Shown one piece after another: positions 44,551 to 53,626 of a DNA stretch of 64,000 nt. The position numbers and the translations under genes were made by a program. This DNA comes from Cryptoclostridium sp964637365 (GTDB taxonomy: Bacteria > Bacillota > Dehalobacteriia > UBA7702): positions 62,001 through 126,000 of the forward strand of contig CAZWWH010000002.1 in NCBI GenBank assembly GCA_964637365.1. The letters run 5' to 3'. The notes beneath the pieces are model-generated. The model had not been told where the DNA came from and searched no databases. It worked only from the letters and a program-made list of their open reading frames with translations. Positions within the stretch are counted from its first letter, which is position 1; each line of letters starts with the position of its first letter.

Positions 44551-45345
44551 ATGTTGGAAGTAAAAAATATCGTTAAGGTTTTTAACCAAGGCACTGTCAA
44601 TGAAAAAGTAGCGTTAAACGGCGTTAATTTGCATTTAAATCAGGGGGATTTTGTAACCGTCATCGGCGGTAATGGCGCCGGAAAATCAACGTTACTGAAT
44701 TCCATTGCCGGGGTTTTCCCTGTAGATCAAGGAAGCATTATTGTGGATGGCAATGATGTGACAAAGCTGCCGGAACATAAACGGGCTAAATTTCTCGGAC
44801 GAGTATTTCAAGACCCTATGATGGGTACTGCTGCTAATATGGGCATTGAGGAAAACCTTGCCCTGGCTTACCGCAGAGGAAGACACCGCACCTTAAAGTG
44901 GGGTATTACCGCAAAAGAACGCGATATGTACCGTGAGTTGTTGAGCAGCCTCGGTCTGGGACTGGAGGAACGCTTAACCTCCAAAGTTGGATTGCTGTCT
45001 GGTGGTCAACGTCAGGCTTTAACCCTGCTTATGGCCACATTAAAAGAGCCTCAGCTTTTACTTTTAGATGAACACACTGCGGCATTGGATCCTAAAACTG
45101 CTGCTAAGGTACTTGAAATTTCCGAAAAAATCATTGCGGAACATCACCTCACAGCAATGATGGTGACTCATAATATGCGTGATGCCATTGCTTTGGGGAA
45201 TCGCCTTATCATGATGTGTGATGGTAAAATCATCCTTGATATTTCTGGAGAGACGAAAAAAAGCCTAACTGTCGAAGATCTTTTGGAGCAGTTTGAAAAA
45301 GCCAGTGGCCGTGAACTTGCCAATGATAGAATGCTTCTATCTTAA
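44551..45345 (+). CDS. ABC transporter ATP-binding protein (TrpZ-like)
   Basis: A 264-residue ATPase energising the importer. Walker A is GGNGAGKSTLLN, the signature LSGGQRQALTLL, Walker B LLLLDEHTAALD, and the switch His is in MMVTHNM. Start at ATG 44551 with GAAAGGCGG upstream; the GTG at 44542 lies within the permease end. Last gene of the T-box operon. Confidence 0.93.
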   Translation: MLEVKNIVKVFNQGTVNEKVALNGVNLHLNQGDFVTVIGGNGAGKSTLLNSIAGVFPVDQGSIIVDGNDVTKLPEHKRAKFLGRVFQDPMMGTAANMGIEENLALAYRRGRHRTLKWGITAKERDMYRELLSSLGLGLEERLTSKVGLLSGGQRQALTLLMATLKEPQLLLLDEHTAALDPKTAAKVLEISEKIIAEHHLTAMMVTHNMRDAIALGNRLIMMCDGKIILDISGETKKSLTVEDLLEQFEKASGRELANDRMLLS

Positions 45346-45370
45346 TGTTAAAAATTCCCCTCTTCTTTAA

Positions 45371-45404
45371 AAAAAGACCGACTCATTTTTGAATCGGTCT
45401 TTTT
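45371..45404. terminator. Bidirectional terminator
   Basis: AAAAAGACCGA (45371-45381) and TCGGTCTTTTT (45394-45404) form an 11-bp stem with A and T tracts, between the importer operon and convergent mscL. Confidence 0.88.
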
Positions 45405-45412
45405 CAATACTC

Positions 45413-45853
45413 TTATTGTTTCTCTTTTAAAAGGTCGCGAATTTCAGTCAAGAGAGCGACTTCCTCCGAAGGTTCCGCAGGGGCTTCCTCGACATCTTCA
45501 TCTTCCTTATGTTCCAATCGAGAACGCAAGTTGTTGGCCACTTTGATACAAATAAATATACTCAAAGCAATCAGCAGAAAGTCAAAAACAGATTGAATGA
45601 ATTTGCCATATGTCAATAAAATTGGTGTTTCTGTTTTTAATCCCAAAGTCGCGCTGATGTTCCAGCTGAGATCCGCAAAACTGATATGACCAATCACAAT
45701 GCTCAACAGCGGCGTAATGATGTCCGCTACAAAAGATGAAACAATCGCCGTAAACGCTGTGCCGATAATCATACCAATTGCGATTTCAACAACATTGCCT
45801 TTCATTGCAAATTCTTTAAATTCAGCAATAAATCCCTTCTTTTTCATTTCCAT
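45413..45853 (-). CDS. mscL: Large-conductance mechanosensitive channel MscL
   Basis: A pentameric channel that opens under osmotic downshock. The N-terminal KEFAMKGNVVEIAIGMIIG and SFVADIITPLLS segments are the MscL signature. Two helices flank a periplasmic loop, and the acidic C-terminal bundle ends EVALLTEIRDLLKEK. Start at ATG 45853 behind GGAGG; the TTG at 45865 lies in front of that site. Confidence 0.95.
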   Translation of the reverse strand: MEMKKKGFIAEFKEFAMKGNVVEIAIGMIIGTAFTAIVSSFVADIITPLLSIVIGHISFADLSWNISATLGLKTETPILLTYGKFIQSVFDFLLIALSIFICIKVANNLRSRLEHKEDEDVEEAPAEPSEEVALLTEIRDLLKEKQ

Positions 45854-45896
45854 TGACACCTCCAATGTAACATTTTACCGAGAAATATGGAAGAAG

Positions 45897-46619
45897 TCAA
45901 TGATTCGTATAAAGTTGCTTATAGGGATTTTTGTTATTGGGAGTTAAAACGATAAATTTATGCGACATAATTTTATCATAATCAGTTTTGAATTCTGAGC
46001 AAAATTCTTTGATGTAATCTTTGATTTCCTCTAAATCCTCTTCTGTGGCTTCGCAAGATGATACCTGTACTGGTAGATTTTTTGGCGCTTCGTTCATGCG
46101 AAGGAAAATTTTTCCACCATGAATCCCTGTACCACAGAAAAAACCGACACGAGGCTGTTCCTCAACCCCAAGCCCAAGTACCACGATATGACCGCCGGCT
46201 TGATATTCACCTAGGAAACTACCGGCATTTCCACCTACAATGACGGCGGGAATCTTATCTTGGTAGGCTTTCATGTGAATCCCTGCCCGGTAACCTATAT
46301 CTCCTTTTACAAAAATTCTACCGCCGCGCATGGCGTAACCCGTGGCATCGCCGCAGGATCCGTGTACATAAATGGTACCTTCATTCATCGTATCGCCAAT
46401 GGCGTCTTGACCATTACCAAAAACACGAACCGTTGCTCCATTCATATAAGCGCCCAAGGCATTGCCTGGGGTGCCGTTGATTTCAATGGTTTTATCGGAA
46501 AGTCCGCAGCCAATATAACGCTGTCCAAGGCAGCCTGAAAGTACGATATTTTTATCTTCACTGGCGGCAATGGTCTCGTTCAATTCTTTATGGTCTAAAT
46601 TTTTACAATCAATTTTCAT
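45897..46619 (-). CDS. Glutamate synthase GXGXG-domain subunit (GltB3)
   Basis: A 240-residue right-handed beta-helix protein equal to the C-terminal GXGXG domain of bacterial GltB, coded here as a separate subunit. Repeats such as SGCLGQRYIGCGLSD, VFGNGQDAIGDTMNEG and VHGSCGDATGYAMRGG show the Gly-rich turns. It overlaps the oxidoreductase gene by four bases and is the last gene of a five-gene split glutamate synthase operon. Confidence 0.93.
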   Translation of the reverse strand: MKIDCKNLDHKELNETIAASEDKNIVLSGCLGQRYIGCGLSDKTIEINGTPGNALGAYMNGATVRVFGNGQDAIGDTMNEGTIYVHGSCGDATGYAMRGGRIFVKGDIGYRAGIHMKAYQDKIPAVIVGGNAGSFLGEYQAGGHIVVLGLGVEEQPRVGFFCGTGIHGGKIFLRMNEAPKNLPVQVSSCEATEEDLEEIKDYIKEFCSEFKTDYDKIMSHKFIVLTPNNKNPYKQLYTNH

Positions 46620-47845
46620 TGCGCACCTCCTAATTTTTCCGCCCGTTCCTTGGATGAAAATGCCATTAATTGAGGTTTTTCTTTGATTAAATCAAAATCC
46701 AAAGTGGAAAGTAAGGTTTCATTCCGAATCAGAGAAGTATAAATACCTGCTCGTTCAACATTGCCGATGAGCATAAATCCTTTGAGATAGTCCTCGGTGT
46801 AAAAGAGCTTTTTGTAATTGTTCTCATCCGATTCAATGTAAACATTGCCTTCCCGGTTACCGGCAGTAATCAGATGCTTGCCCCAAAATTTGAGGGCATT
46901 GACGGGAATTGCACAGTCGAAGAAATGCTCTCTTCCGGCCATGTTGTATCCGGCGTTTTCACCAGTAAAATAAGCGTTGGGCAAAAGGGCTAAAACCTTG
47001 TGCTGCCCATCGGTGATATCACGACTTTCGGCGCAGTCACCGGCAGCATAAACATCTCTCAAAGTGGTTTCATTTTGATAATTAGTTTCTATGCCGCGAT
47101 TCACCTTTCCACCGGCATTTTTCACCAGATCCACATTGGGACGCACCCCCACGGCAACCACCAAAATATCAAAATCAATTTTCATACCGCTGTCGGTAAT
47201 AAGGGTATTTCCCTCAAAAGCCTTGGCATTTTCACCAAGCACAAAGCGAATCCCAGCTTCCTCCCCTGCCTTCTGCACATAGGCGGCGCCTTCTTCATCA
47301 AGGATGCTACACAAAATCTGGGGTTCTCTGTCAATAACTGTGATGGATTTGGCTTTCGTTCCAATGCCTTCGGCACATTTTAAGCCGATAAGGCCTCCAC
47401 CAAGAATTAAAACATTTTTTTCGGGAGAGAGAACCTTTTCTAAGGCCAAAGCATCCTCCATGGACTGAAACACATATTGTTCTTTAACTTGCTCCAAGCC
47501 GTTAATGGGAGGAATGATAGGACAACCACCAGTAGCCACCAGTAGTTTATCATAGGAAATTTGATCGCCATTGGAAAGCAATACTATTTTATCTTCCGCA
47601 TTGATTTTTTTTGCTGCAACACCAAGATAAGCCTGGCATTTCATATCCTCATAGAAGGTTTCACTTCGGTATTTTATATTCTCAGCTTCAACTTCACCAC
47701 CTAAATAATAGGAAATCAATGGCCTTGAATAGGTGAATTCCTTTTCCCTTGCTATTAAGATGATCTCGCCATTTTCATCAACTTTGCGTATTGCTTCTAC
47801 CCCGCCGATGGCAGCGGCGGAGTTCCCGATAATTACATATCTCAT
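46616..47845 (-). CDS. FAD-dependent NAD(P)H oxidoreductase of the glutamate synthase operon
   Basis: A 409-residue two-dinucleotide-binding flavoprotein related to rubredoxin and nitrite reductase reductases. The FAD site starts IIGNSAAAIGGVEAIRKV, the NAD site is LILGGGLIGLKCAEGIG, and VYAAGDCAE is the second FAD motif. Its location inside the operon suggests that it passes NAD(P)H electrons through the ferredoxin subunit to the FMN/Fe-S core. Start and stop overlap both neighbours by four bases. Confidence 0.9.
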   Translation of the reverse strand: MRYVIIGNSAAAIGGVEAIRKVDENGEIILIAREKEFTYSRPLISYYLGGEVEAENIKYRSETFYEDMKCQAYLGVAAKKINAEDKIVLLSNGDQISYDKLLVATGGCPIIPPINGLEQVKEQYVFQSMEDALALEKVLSPEKNVLILGGGLIGLKCAEGIGTKAKSITVIDREPQILCSILDEEGAAYVQKAGEEAGIRFVLGENAKAFEGNTLITDSGMKIDFDILVVAVGVRPNVDLVKNAGGKVNRGIETNYQNETTLRDVYAAGDCAESRDITDGQHKVLALLPNAYFTGENAGYNMAGREHFFDCAIPVNALKFWGKHLITAGNREGNVYIESDENNYKKLFYTEDYLKGFMLIGNVERAGIYTSLIRNETLLSTLDFDLIKEKPQLMAFSSKERAEKLGGAQ

Positions 47846-48285
47846 GCTTCTACCCCCTCTTCAAAAATGATGGCCTGATTGGGGCAGTTCTGAACGCACA
47901 TGGGGTTACCATCTTTCTGCAAACAAAGCTCACACTTTTGGATCACACCGTCCTCTGAGGGCATCACAGCGCCATAGGGACATAAAGCGATACAGGTGTA
48001 GCAACCAATACATTTTTCCTTATCAATTCGGATAACACCATCCTCTATAGATAACGCACCGGTGAGACATCCTTTCACACAAATGGGTTCTTCGCAATGA
48101 CGGCAGTTTACAGCAAAGCTGATACCGTTATGTTCTTCCACTTGAAGGCGGGGATGGATTGTTTGATTTTTCAGGGCCTTGACCATATCATCTTCGCCGG
48201 AATTGGAAAAGGCGCAGTAATATTCACACAAATGACAGCCGAGACACCATTTCTCATTCACATATATTCGTTTCATATCGCTCAC
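47842..48285 (-). CDS. Ferredoxin-type 4Fe-4S subunit (HycB/DMSO-reductase-B-like)
   Basis: A 147-residue iron-sulfur protein. Four Cys groups are seen: CLGCHLCEYYC, CRHCEEPICVKGC, CIGCYTCIALCPYGA and CELCLQKDGNPMCVQNCP, enough for three to four [4Fe-4S] clusters. It should wire the flavoprotein to the glutamate synthase core. It overlaps both neighbours by four bases. Confidence 0.9.
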   Translation of the reverse strand: MSDMKRIYVNEKWCLGCHLCEYYCAFSNSGEDDMVKALKNQTIHPRLQVEEHNGISFAVNCRHCEEPICVKGCLTGALSIEDGVIRIDKEKCIGCYTCIALCPYGAVMPSEDGVIQKCELCLQKDGNPMCVQNCPNQAIIFEEGVEA

Positions 48286-49790
48286 TCTCCCGCGTGTTTA
48301 ATGCCCAAAATTTGCAGTTCTTTTTCATTGAGGCCAACACCTCTGAGCATTAAACGGTTGCCCCGCAATGCTTCAATAGAGTTAATCCCCATACCGCCCA
48401 TCATTTCTTTGATTTCATGATTCCATGCATTCATCAAATTAACAAGGCGTTGATATCCGATATCGGGATTAAGACGTTTGACCAATTCGGGACGTTGGGT
48501 GGAAATCCCCCAGTTGCATTTCCCGGTGTGACAGCTGCGGCAAAGATGGCAGCCAAGAGCTAACAAAGCTGCGGTACCGAGATAAACAGCATCGGCGCCA
48601 AGAGCAACGGCTTTGACAATATCCGCACTGTTGCGAATGGAACCGCTGACAACAACGGATACATTATCGCGAATCCCTTCATCGCGGAGTCGCTGGTCAA
48701 CAGCGGCCAATGCTAATTCAATGGGAATCCCCACGTTGTCGCGGATACGGGTAGGCGCAGCCCCGGTTCCGCCCCGGAACCCGTCGATCGCAATAATATC
48801 AGCACCGCTGCGGGCAATCCCACTGGCGATAGCGGCGACATTGTGTACGGCCGCAATTTTAACGGAAACAGGTTTTTTATAGCCGGTGGCCTCTTTCAAA
48901 GAAAACACCAATTGACGCAAATCTTCAATAGAATAAATATCATGATGGGGCGCTGGAGAAATAGCATCAGAACCTTCGGGAATCATTCTGGTTCTGGAAA
49001 TATCGCCCATGGTTTTATGACCGGGGAGATGGCCGCCGATGCCCGGTTTGGCCCCCTGACCGATTTTAATCTCAATGGCGGCTCCACTTTCCAGGTATTC
49101 CTTATGCACCCCAAAACGGCCGGAAGCTACCTGAACAATGGTATTAGGACCATACTTATAAAAATCTTTATGAAGACCACCTTCGCCAGTATTATAATAG
49201 ATACCCAATGCTTCGGCAGCCCTTGCCAGGCTTTCGTGAGCATTGTAGCTGATAGCGCCATAAGACATTGCCCCAAACAGCATGGGCATTTTTAATTCTA
49301 GGTTGACCGGAAGATTGGGAATCAATTTTCCGTTGGCATCACGCTGGATTTTTACATTTTTCTTCCCTAAATACGTTCTCGTTTCCATGGGTTCCCTAAG
49401 TGGGTCAATGGAAGGATTGGTTACCTGGGAAGCATTGATGAGAATCTTATCCCAGTAAACGGGATAATCACAGGGATTTCCCATGGACGTAAGAAGTACA
49501 CCACCACTGCCCGCTTGACGATAAAGTTCTTCAATATTATTGCGGCCCCAGTTCGCACTTTCTTTAAAGGTGTGGTTGGATTTTACAATTTTTAATGCCC
49601 TGGTGGGGCAAAGAGATACACAGCGATGGCAATTGACACATTTGCTTTCATCTGCCGTCATTATTTGAAGGTCTTCGTCGAAATGGTGGACTTCGTTGGC
49701 GCACTGTCGTTCACAAACGCGGCAGGCAACGCAGCGGTTAATATTGCGTTCCACTTCAAATTCAGGATAAAGAAAATTAATCCCCATCAT
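48282..49790 (-). CDS. Glutamate synthase FMN-binding core subunit (GltB2, archaeal type)
   Basis: A 502-residue FMN protein that makes glutamate from 2-oxoglutarate and ammonia. The N-terminus has two [4Fe-4S] motifs (CVACRVCERQC and CVNCHRCVSLCP), the hallmark of archaeal-type GltB. The barrel domain contains KIGQGAKPGIGGHLPG, DGFRGGTGAAPTRIRD and the 3Fe-4S motif CHLCRSCHTGKC. Its ATG overlaps the stop of the amidotransferase gene. Confidence 0.95.
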   Translation of the reverse strand: MMGINFLYPEFEVERNINRCVACRVCERQCANEVHHFDEDLQIMTADESKCVNCHRCVSLCPTRALKIVKSNHTFKESANWGRNNIEELYRQAGSGGVLLTSMGNPCDYPVYWDKILINASQVTNPSIDPLREPMETRTYLGKKNVKIQRDANGKLIPNLPVNLELKMPMLFGAMSYGAISYNAHESLARAAEALGIYYNTGEGGLHKDFYKYGPNTIVQVASGRFGVHKEYLESGAAIEIKIGQGAKPGIGGHLPGHKTMGDISRTRMIPEGSDAISPAPHHDIYSIEDLRQLVFSLKEATGYKKPVSVKIAAVHNVAAIASGIARSGADIIAIDGFRGGTGAAPTRIRDNVGIPIELALAAVDQRLRDEGIRDNVSVVVSGSIRNSADIVKAVALGADAVYLGTAALLALGCHLCRSCHTGKCNWGISTQRPELVKRLNPDIGYQRLVNLMNAWNHEIKEMMGGMGINSIEALRGNRLMLRGVGLNEKELQILGIKHAGE

Positions 49791-50884
49791 TATTCTCCCC
49801 CTTCCTTATCCAGTTCCACAATAACGGCTTCGCCGCCTTTGGGATACCATAGACGATCTAGTTCGGGAGATAATATGCGAACAGCACATTCTTCGCTGGC
49901 AAGATAAACCATATCATCCTTTTCGCCCACAACCATGGAGCGTAGTTTCAAACGATCATTTAAGGCCATCAGACCTCCATTAAAGCCCAAAATAATAGAG
50001 AAAGGCCCTGTTACCAAAAGACTACCGAAAGCGCTTCTAAGATATTCATATTCCGCCCGGTCTTCCTCATTCATGCTTTCAATGGTTTGCCAGAAAGGTG
50101 CAGCAATCACTTTTGCGGTTTCCGGCAAGGTGAGTCCGAGACGACGATGGAGATAATCCACAATATAGGTGATTACTTCCGTATCAGTTTGCAGGGTACA
50201 CTGATATCCGTGCATTTCAATATGCCGGCGGTTTGCGTCGTAAGAGGAGATTTCACCATTATGGACGATAGAATAGTCCAGCATGGCAAAAGGATGTGCA
50301 CCGCCCCACCATCCGGGAGTATTGGTAGGATAACGGCCATGGGCCGTCCAGCTGTAACCGTCATATTCTTCCAAGCGATAAAACTCACCGACATCTTCTG
50401 GGAAACCAACGGCCTTAAAAACCCCCATATTTTTTCCACTGGAAAAAACGTAAGCCCCATCAATATGGGTATTAATTTTAATGGTGCAGCGCACTACAAA
50501 TTCATCAGGCGCCAACTGACTGGATTCCAGCTTGGTGTGCAGTGGCACCAAAAAATAACGCCAAATCAAAGGTTCATCCACAATATTGGGATGGGTTCTG
50601 GTGGGAATTTTGGACAGATTGATCATGTCAAAATGACGATTCAAAAAATCCTCACAATAGGTCTTTGCTTCTGGACTGTCATAAAAAATATGAAATGCGT
50701 AAGCATCGGCATATTGTGGGTAAATTCCATACCCGGCAAAGCCACCTCCTAACCCGTTGGAACGGTCATGCATCGTCGCAATGGACTTTACAATTTCGCT
50801 ACCGTTGATACGTTTTCCGCTTCTGGAAATTAAGCCGGAAATAGCGCATCCTGACGGGATTCTAACTTCTCCTTCTCGATACAC
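49790..50884 (-). CDS. Glutamate synthase class II amidotransferase subunit (GltB1)
   Basis: A 364-residue glutaminase domain releasing ammonia for GltB2. The nucleophile Cys13 lies in PSGCAISGLIS, so a 12-residue propeptide must be removed, as in other class II amidotransferases. HDRSNGLGGGFAGYGI and GRYPTNTPGWWGGAHPFAML form the active site. A GTG start is used, with GGGGGTA upstream. It is the first gene of the operon. Confidence 0.93.
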   Translation of the reverse strand: MYREGEVRIPSGCAISGLISRSGKRINGSEIVKSIATMHDRSNGLGGGFAGYGIYPQYADAYAFHIFYDSPEAKTYCEDFLNRHFDMINLSKIPTRTHPNIVDEPLIWRYFLVPLHTKLESSQLAPDEFVVRCTIKINTHIDGAYVFSSGKNMGVFKAVGFPEDVGEFYRLEEYDGYSWTAHGRYPTNTPGWWGGAHPFAMLDYSIVHNGEISSYDANRRHIEMHGYQCTLQTDTEVITYIVDYLHRRLGLTLPETAKVIAAPFWQTIESMNEEDRAEYEYLRSAFGSLLVTGPFSIILGFNGGLMALNDRLKLRSMVVGEKDDMVYLASEECAVRILSPELDRLWYPKGGEAVIVELDKEGGE

Positions 50885-50953
50885 GTTTCTACCCCCTTTT
50901 AAACATCTGTCTTTCTTCTTTCAGCCGACAAACAGATTACTATACATTATTAA

Positions 50954-51011
50954 AACAAAAAAGACCCCTATAAAAATGCGCACTTTAATACACACTTTCA
51001 TAGACGTCTTT
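50954..51011 (-). terminator. Attenuator-like hairpin in the glutamate synthase leader
   Basis: On the minus strand AAAGAC (51006-51011) pairs with GTCTTT (50960-50965); inside, after a two-base internal loop, CTAT/ATAG and nine more pairs (three G-U or U-G wobbles) extend the stem. A T run follows. It starts about five bases after the predicted transcription start and about 70 bases before the gltB1 GTG. Confidence 0.6.
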
Positions 51012-51022
51012 GTCTTTCGAAT

Positions 51023-51051
51023 ATTATATTACGTTTTCCGTGGAATGTCAA
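51023..51051 (-). promoter_or_regulatory. Promoter of the split glutamate synthase operon
   Basis: Minus-strand TTGACA (51046-51051) and TATAAT (51023-51028) with a 17-base spacer, a perfect consensus promoter. Transcription should begin near 51016, directly before the attenuator-like hairpin. Confidence 0.88.
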
Positions 51052-51111
51052 TAATTTTTTATAAATATACAGGATAAAGGCTTAGCAATATCTTTTTACC
51101 CGGTGACATCT

Positions 51112-51861
51112 TTAAAACGCCCAATAATAACAAACTGCCAGAAATTCTCTTAAATAGCAAGACGGCATCATATACCAAGACAAGGCCGCATGGTAATGTG
51201 CGGCATCTAAACCAACGTTGGCTGCAATTTTGCCTGCTCGGTAAATATGGAATCCATTGGTAACATACACTGCGGTATAATCACTGCCCAGATTTTCCCG
51301 AAGCAGTTCATCGGAAAAAAGAAAGTTTTCTTTGGTGCTGGTGGAGGAGTTTTCCTCAATAATCAATTCTCGCGGAATTCCGTGGTCAACCAAATACTTG
51401 GCCATGGCTTCGGCCTCGGGTATTAACTCTTGCGCACCTTGTCCACCGGAAACCACAATCATCGCTTCCGGATTTTTTTCATAGTAATCTATCGCCGCAT
51501 CAAGTCTCTGGGCCAAAGTTAAGCTGACACGGTCGCCGCGAAGCCCCGCCCCTAGGACAATCACAGCGTCCTCCTTATAGGTGACATTATCGTTTTGCCC
51601 ATATATGGCAATAAAACCGATAATAACTGCCATAAAGCTAAAACAGAAATAGACAAAATAGCGCATCCATAGCAAAACTCCGTGTGACGAGAAACTATTA
51701 ATCTGCTGGAAAAATATCCCGTACATCAATAAAATAAAACCCATTCCAAAGCTGAGAATTTTCCCCAAATTGAAGTTTGAAATAAAGGCCAAAACCACGG
51801 TATCTAAAATGAGCCCCCCGCCCAGCAGGATTAGTAATATCTTAACAAACATTTTCATGGG
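51112..51861 (-). CDS. DUF218 (YdcF/SanA-like) membrane protein
   Basis: About 249 residues. Four hydrophobic helices at the N-terminus precede a DUF218 domain (VIVLGAGLRGDRVSLTLAQR, VVSGGQGAQELIPEAEAM, ENSSTSTKENFLFS). Members are linked to envelope or cyclic-enterobactin-like precursor handling, with the substrate unproven. I start at ATG 51861 behind GAGGGA; the longer frame to 51924 would be translated through the yebC terminator. Confidence 0.85.
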   Translation of the reverse strand, partial: PMKMFVKILLILLGGGLILDTVVLAFISNFNLGKILSFGMGFILLMYGIFFQQINSFSSHGVLLWMRYFVYFCFSFMAVIIGFIAIYGQNDNVTYKEDAVIVLGAGLRGDRVSLTLAQRLDAAIDYYEKNPEAMIVVSGGQGAQELIPEAEAMAKYLVDHGIPRELIIEENSSTSTKENFLFSDELLRENLGSDYTAVYVTNGFHIYRAGKIAANVGLDAAHYHAALSWYMMPSCYLREFLAVCYYWAF

Positions 51862-51886
51862 ATCCCTCAATTTCCAAGCGATTGCC

Positions 51887-51917
51887 AAAAAAGCTCCGTA
51901 CAGCGGAGCTTTTTTTA
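51887..51917 (-). terminator. Terminator of yebC
   Basis: AAAAAAGCTCCG and CGGAGCTTTTTT (51887-51916) form a 12-bp stem with a short loop, directly after the yebC stop. Confidence 0.88.
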
Positions 51918-51924
51918 TATTCAT

Positions 51925-52674
51925 TTAGTCCAACTGATCCATGATTTCATCGCTGATTTCAAAATTGCTGTAAGCATTCTGAACATCATCGTATTCATCC
52001 AATAGATCATAGAGTTTAATGACTTTTTGTGCTTCTTCTACATTATCTATGGCCACAGTATTCTTGGGAATACGAGTCACTTCGGCATCTGTGATTTCGA
52101 TTCCCGCATCAGAAATACCTTTACGCACATTTTCCAATTCTTCGGGAAGGGTGATGATCTCACCAATGCCGTCCTCAAAAGTGACGTCTTCGGCGCCGGC
52201 GTCTAGGGCTGTCATCATGACTTCATCTTCATCCAAACCCTCCATGGGAACGGTAATACGCCCCACACGGTCAAACATCCAGGCGACACAGCCTGTTTCA
52301 CCAAGGTTACCACCGTTTCTGGAAAAAATGTAGCGGATTTCACTGGCTGTACGATTTCTATTATCCGTCATAATTTCCAAAAGAATCGCTGTACCCGCAG
52401 GTCCATAACCTTCATAAATCACTTCATCGTATTTGGTATCATCGCTGTTGCCTGCCGCTTTTTGGATACAGCGGTTGATATTATCGTTGGGCATATTGGC
52501 CGCTTTTGCCTTTTGGATCATCAATTTCAGACGGAAGTTACCGTCGGGGTCGGGCCCACCTTGCTGTACCGCAACAATGATTTCGCGGGATATTTTGGTA
52601 AATGTCTTACCTCTTTCTTCGTCTACTTTCCCTTTTTTTCTCTTAATATTGGCCCACTTAGAATGACCGCTCAC
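51925..52674 (-). CDS. YebC/TACO1-family protein
   Basis: A 249-residue three-domain protein of the YebC/PmpR family, often called a transcriptional regulator and more recently linked to translation of proline-rich stretches. It begins MSGHSKWANIKRKKGKVDE, the family hallmark, and contains NRTASEIRYIFSRNGGNLG and GCVAWMFDRVG. AGGAGG lies upstream. Probably monocistronic. Confidence 0.95.
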   Translation of the reverse strand: MSGHSKWANIKRKKGKVDEERGKTFTKISREIIVAVQQGGPDPDGNFRLKLMIQKAKAANMPNDNINRCIQKAAGNSDDTKYDEVIYEGYGPAGTAILLEIMTDNRNRTASEIRYIFSRNGGNLGETGCVAWMFDRVGRITVPMEGLDEDEVMMTALDAGAEDVTFEDGIGEIITLPEELENVRKGISDAGIEITDAEVTRIPKNTVAIDNVEEAQKVIKLYDLLDEYDDVQNAYSNFEISDEIMDQLD

Positions 52675-52859
52675 TCGATTCTACCTCCTTGTGAAATTGG
52701 CTCTCCTGCAACATACCATCTTCTCATTGGCACACGGATTCAGCCCATTTTAAAATCTATCTTGATCTTTTATATGTTACCATAGATACACGATATTGAC
52801 AAGAGCCAATGCAGGTTAGAAATTGTTTCCGTATTCTTTTCCCGTTATATTTATCGGAT

Positions 52860-53612
52860 TTATGACTTCAACGTTGGCGGCATCATACGTTTATGCTTTG
52901 AAATTCGATGCAAATGTTCAATGATTGATTTTTTATCTTCCGGTACAGTTTCTCCCCGTAAATACGCATCAATGGTTTCATAAGAAACACCCATTTCTTC
53001 TTCGTCTGTCTGTTCATGGAAAAAACCAGCGCTAGGAGACTTCGTTAAAATTGGTTCCGGGACGCCAAGATATCGCCCCATTTCAAAAACTTCTCCCTTG
53101 GTCAGATGAGAAATCGGCAGAATATCCACACCGCCGTCACCATATTTGGTAAAATAACCAGTATATGATTCCGCAGCATTATCAGTACCCACCACCAAAT
53201 AACTTAGGCTGCCGCCCACAGCATATAGCGTCGTCATGCGAAGTCGAGCGCCAATATTACCCCGTACCATTGTTTCATTGGGACATTGACGATTACTTCC
53301 TTTGAGAGCGTCAAGCACATCATCAAAAAGCCCTTGACGATATTGGGTCAAATTCACTTCAATATAAGGCATCCCACTGGCTTCAGCTGCCGCGATGGCA
53401 TCTTCCTTGTCTTGAGGTTTATTTCCCGCGGGCATAATGACGCCAAGACAATCATTGGGGCAAGCCCGCATAAGTAACTGAGCGACCACTGAGGAATCCA
53501 CACCACCGGACAGCCCCAAAACAAAACCCTTTTGACCGGATGTCTCCTTATACTTTTTTAACCAGTCTACGATTTCCTTGACCTTATTCTTCATTTGCTG
53601 TGTCATATCCAT
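52860..53612 (-). CDS. nadE: NH3-dependent NAD+ synthetase
   Basis: Amidates deamido-NAD with free ammonia and ATP. The PP-loop SGGVDSSVVAQLL is present, with GTDNAAESYTGYFTKYGDGG and LTKGEVFEMGRYLGVPEPI. At 250 residues it lacks the glutaminase domain. It is the last gene of the cluster that begins at 56626: 14 bases separate it from the COG2122 gene. Confidence 0.94.
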   Translation of the reverse strand: MDMTQQMKNKVKEIVDWLKKYKETSGQKGFVLGLSGGVDSSVVAQLLMRACPNDCLGVIMPAGNKPQDKEDAIAAAEASGMPYIEVNLTQYRQGLFDDVLDALKGSNRQCPNETMVRGNIGARLRMTTLYAVGGSLSYLVVGTDNAAESYTGYFTKYGDGGVDILPISHLTKGEVFEMGRYLGVPEPILTKSPSAGFFHEQTDEEEMGVSYETIDAYLRGETVPEDKKSIIEHLHRISKHKRMMPPTLKS

Positions 53613-53626
53613 AGGAACACCTTCTT

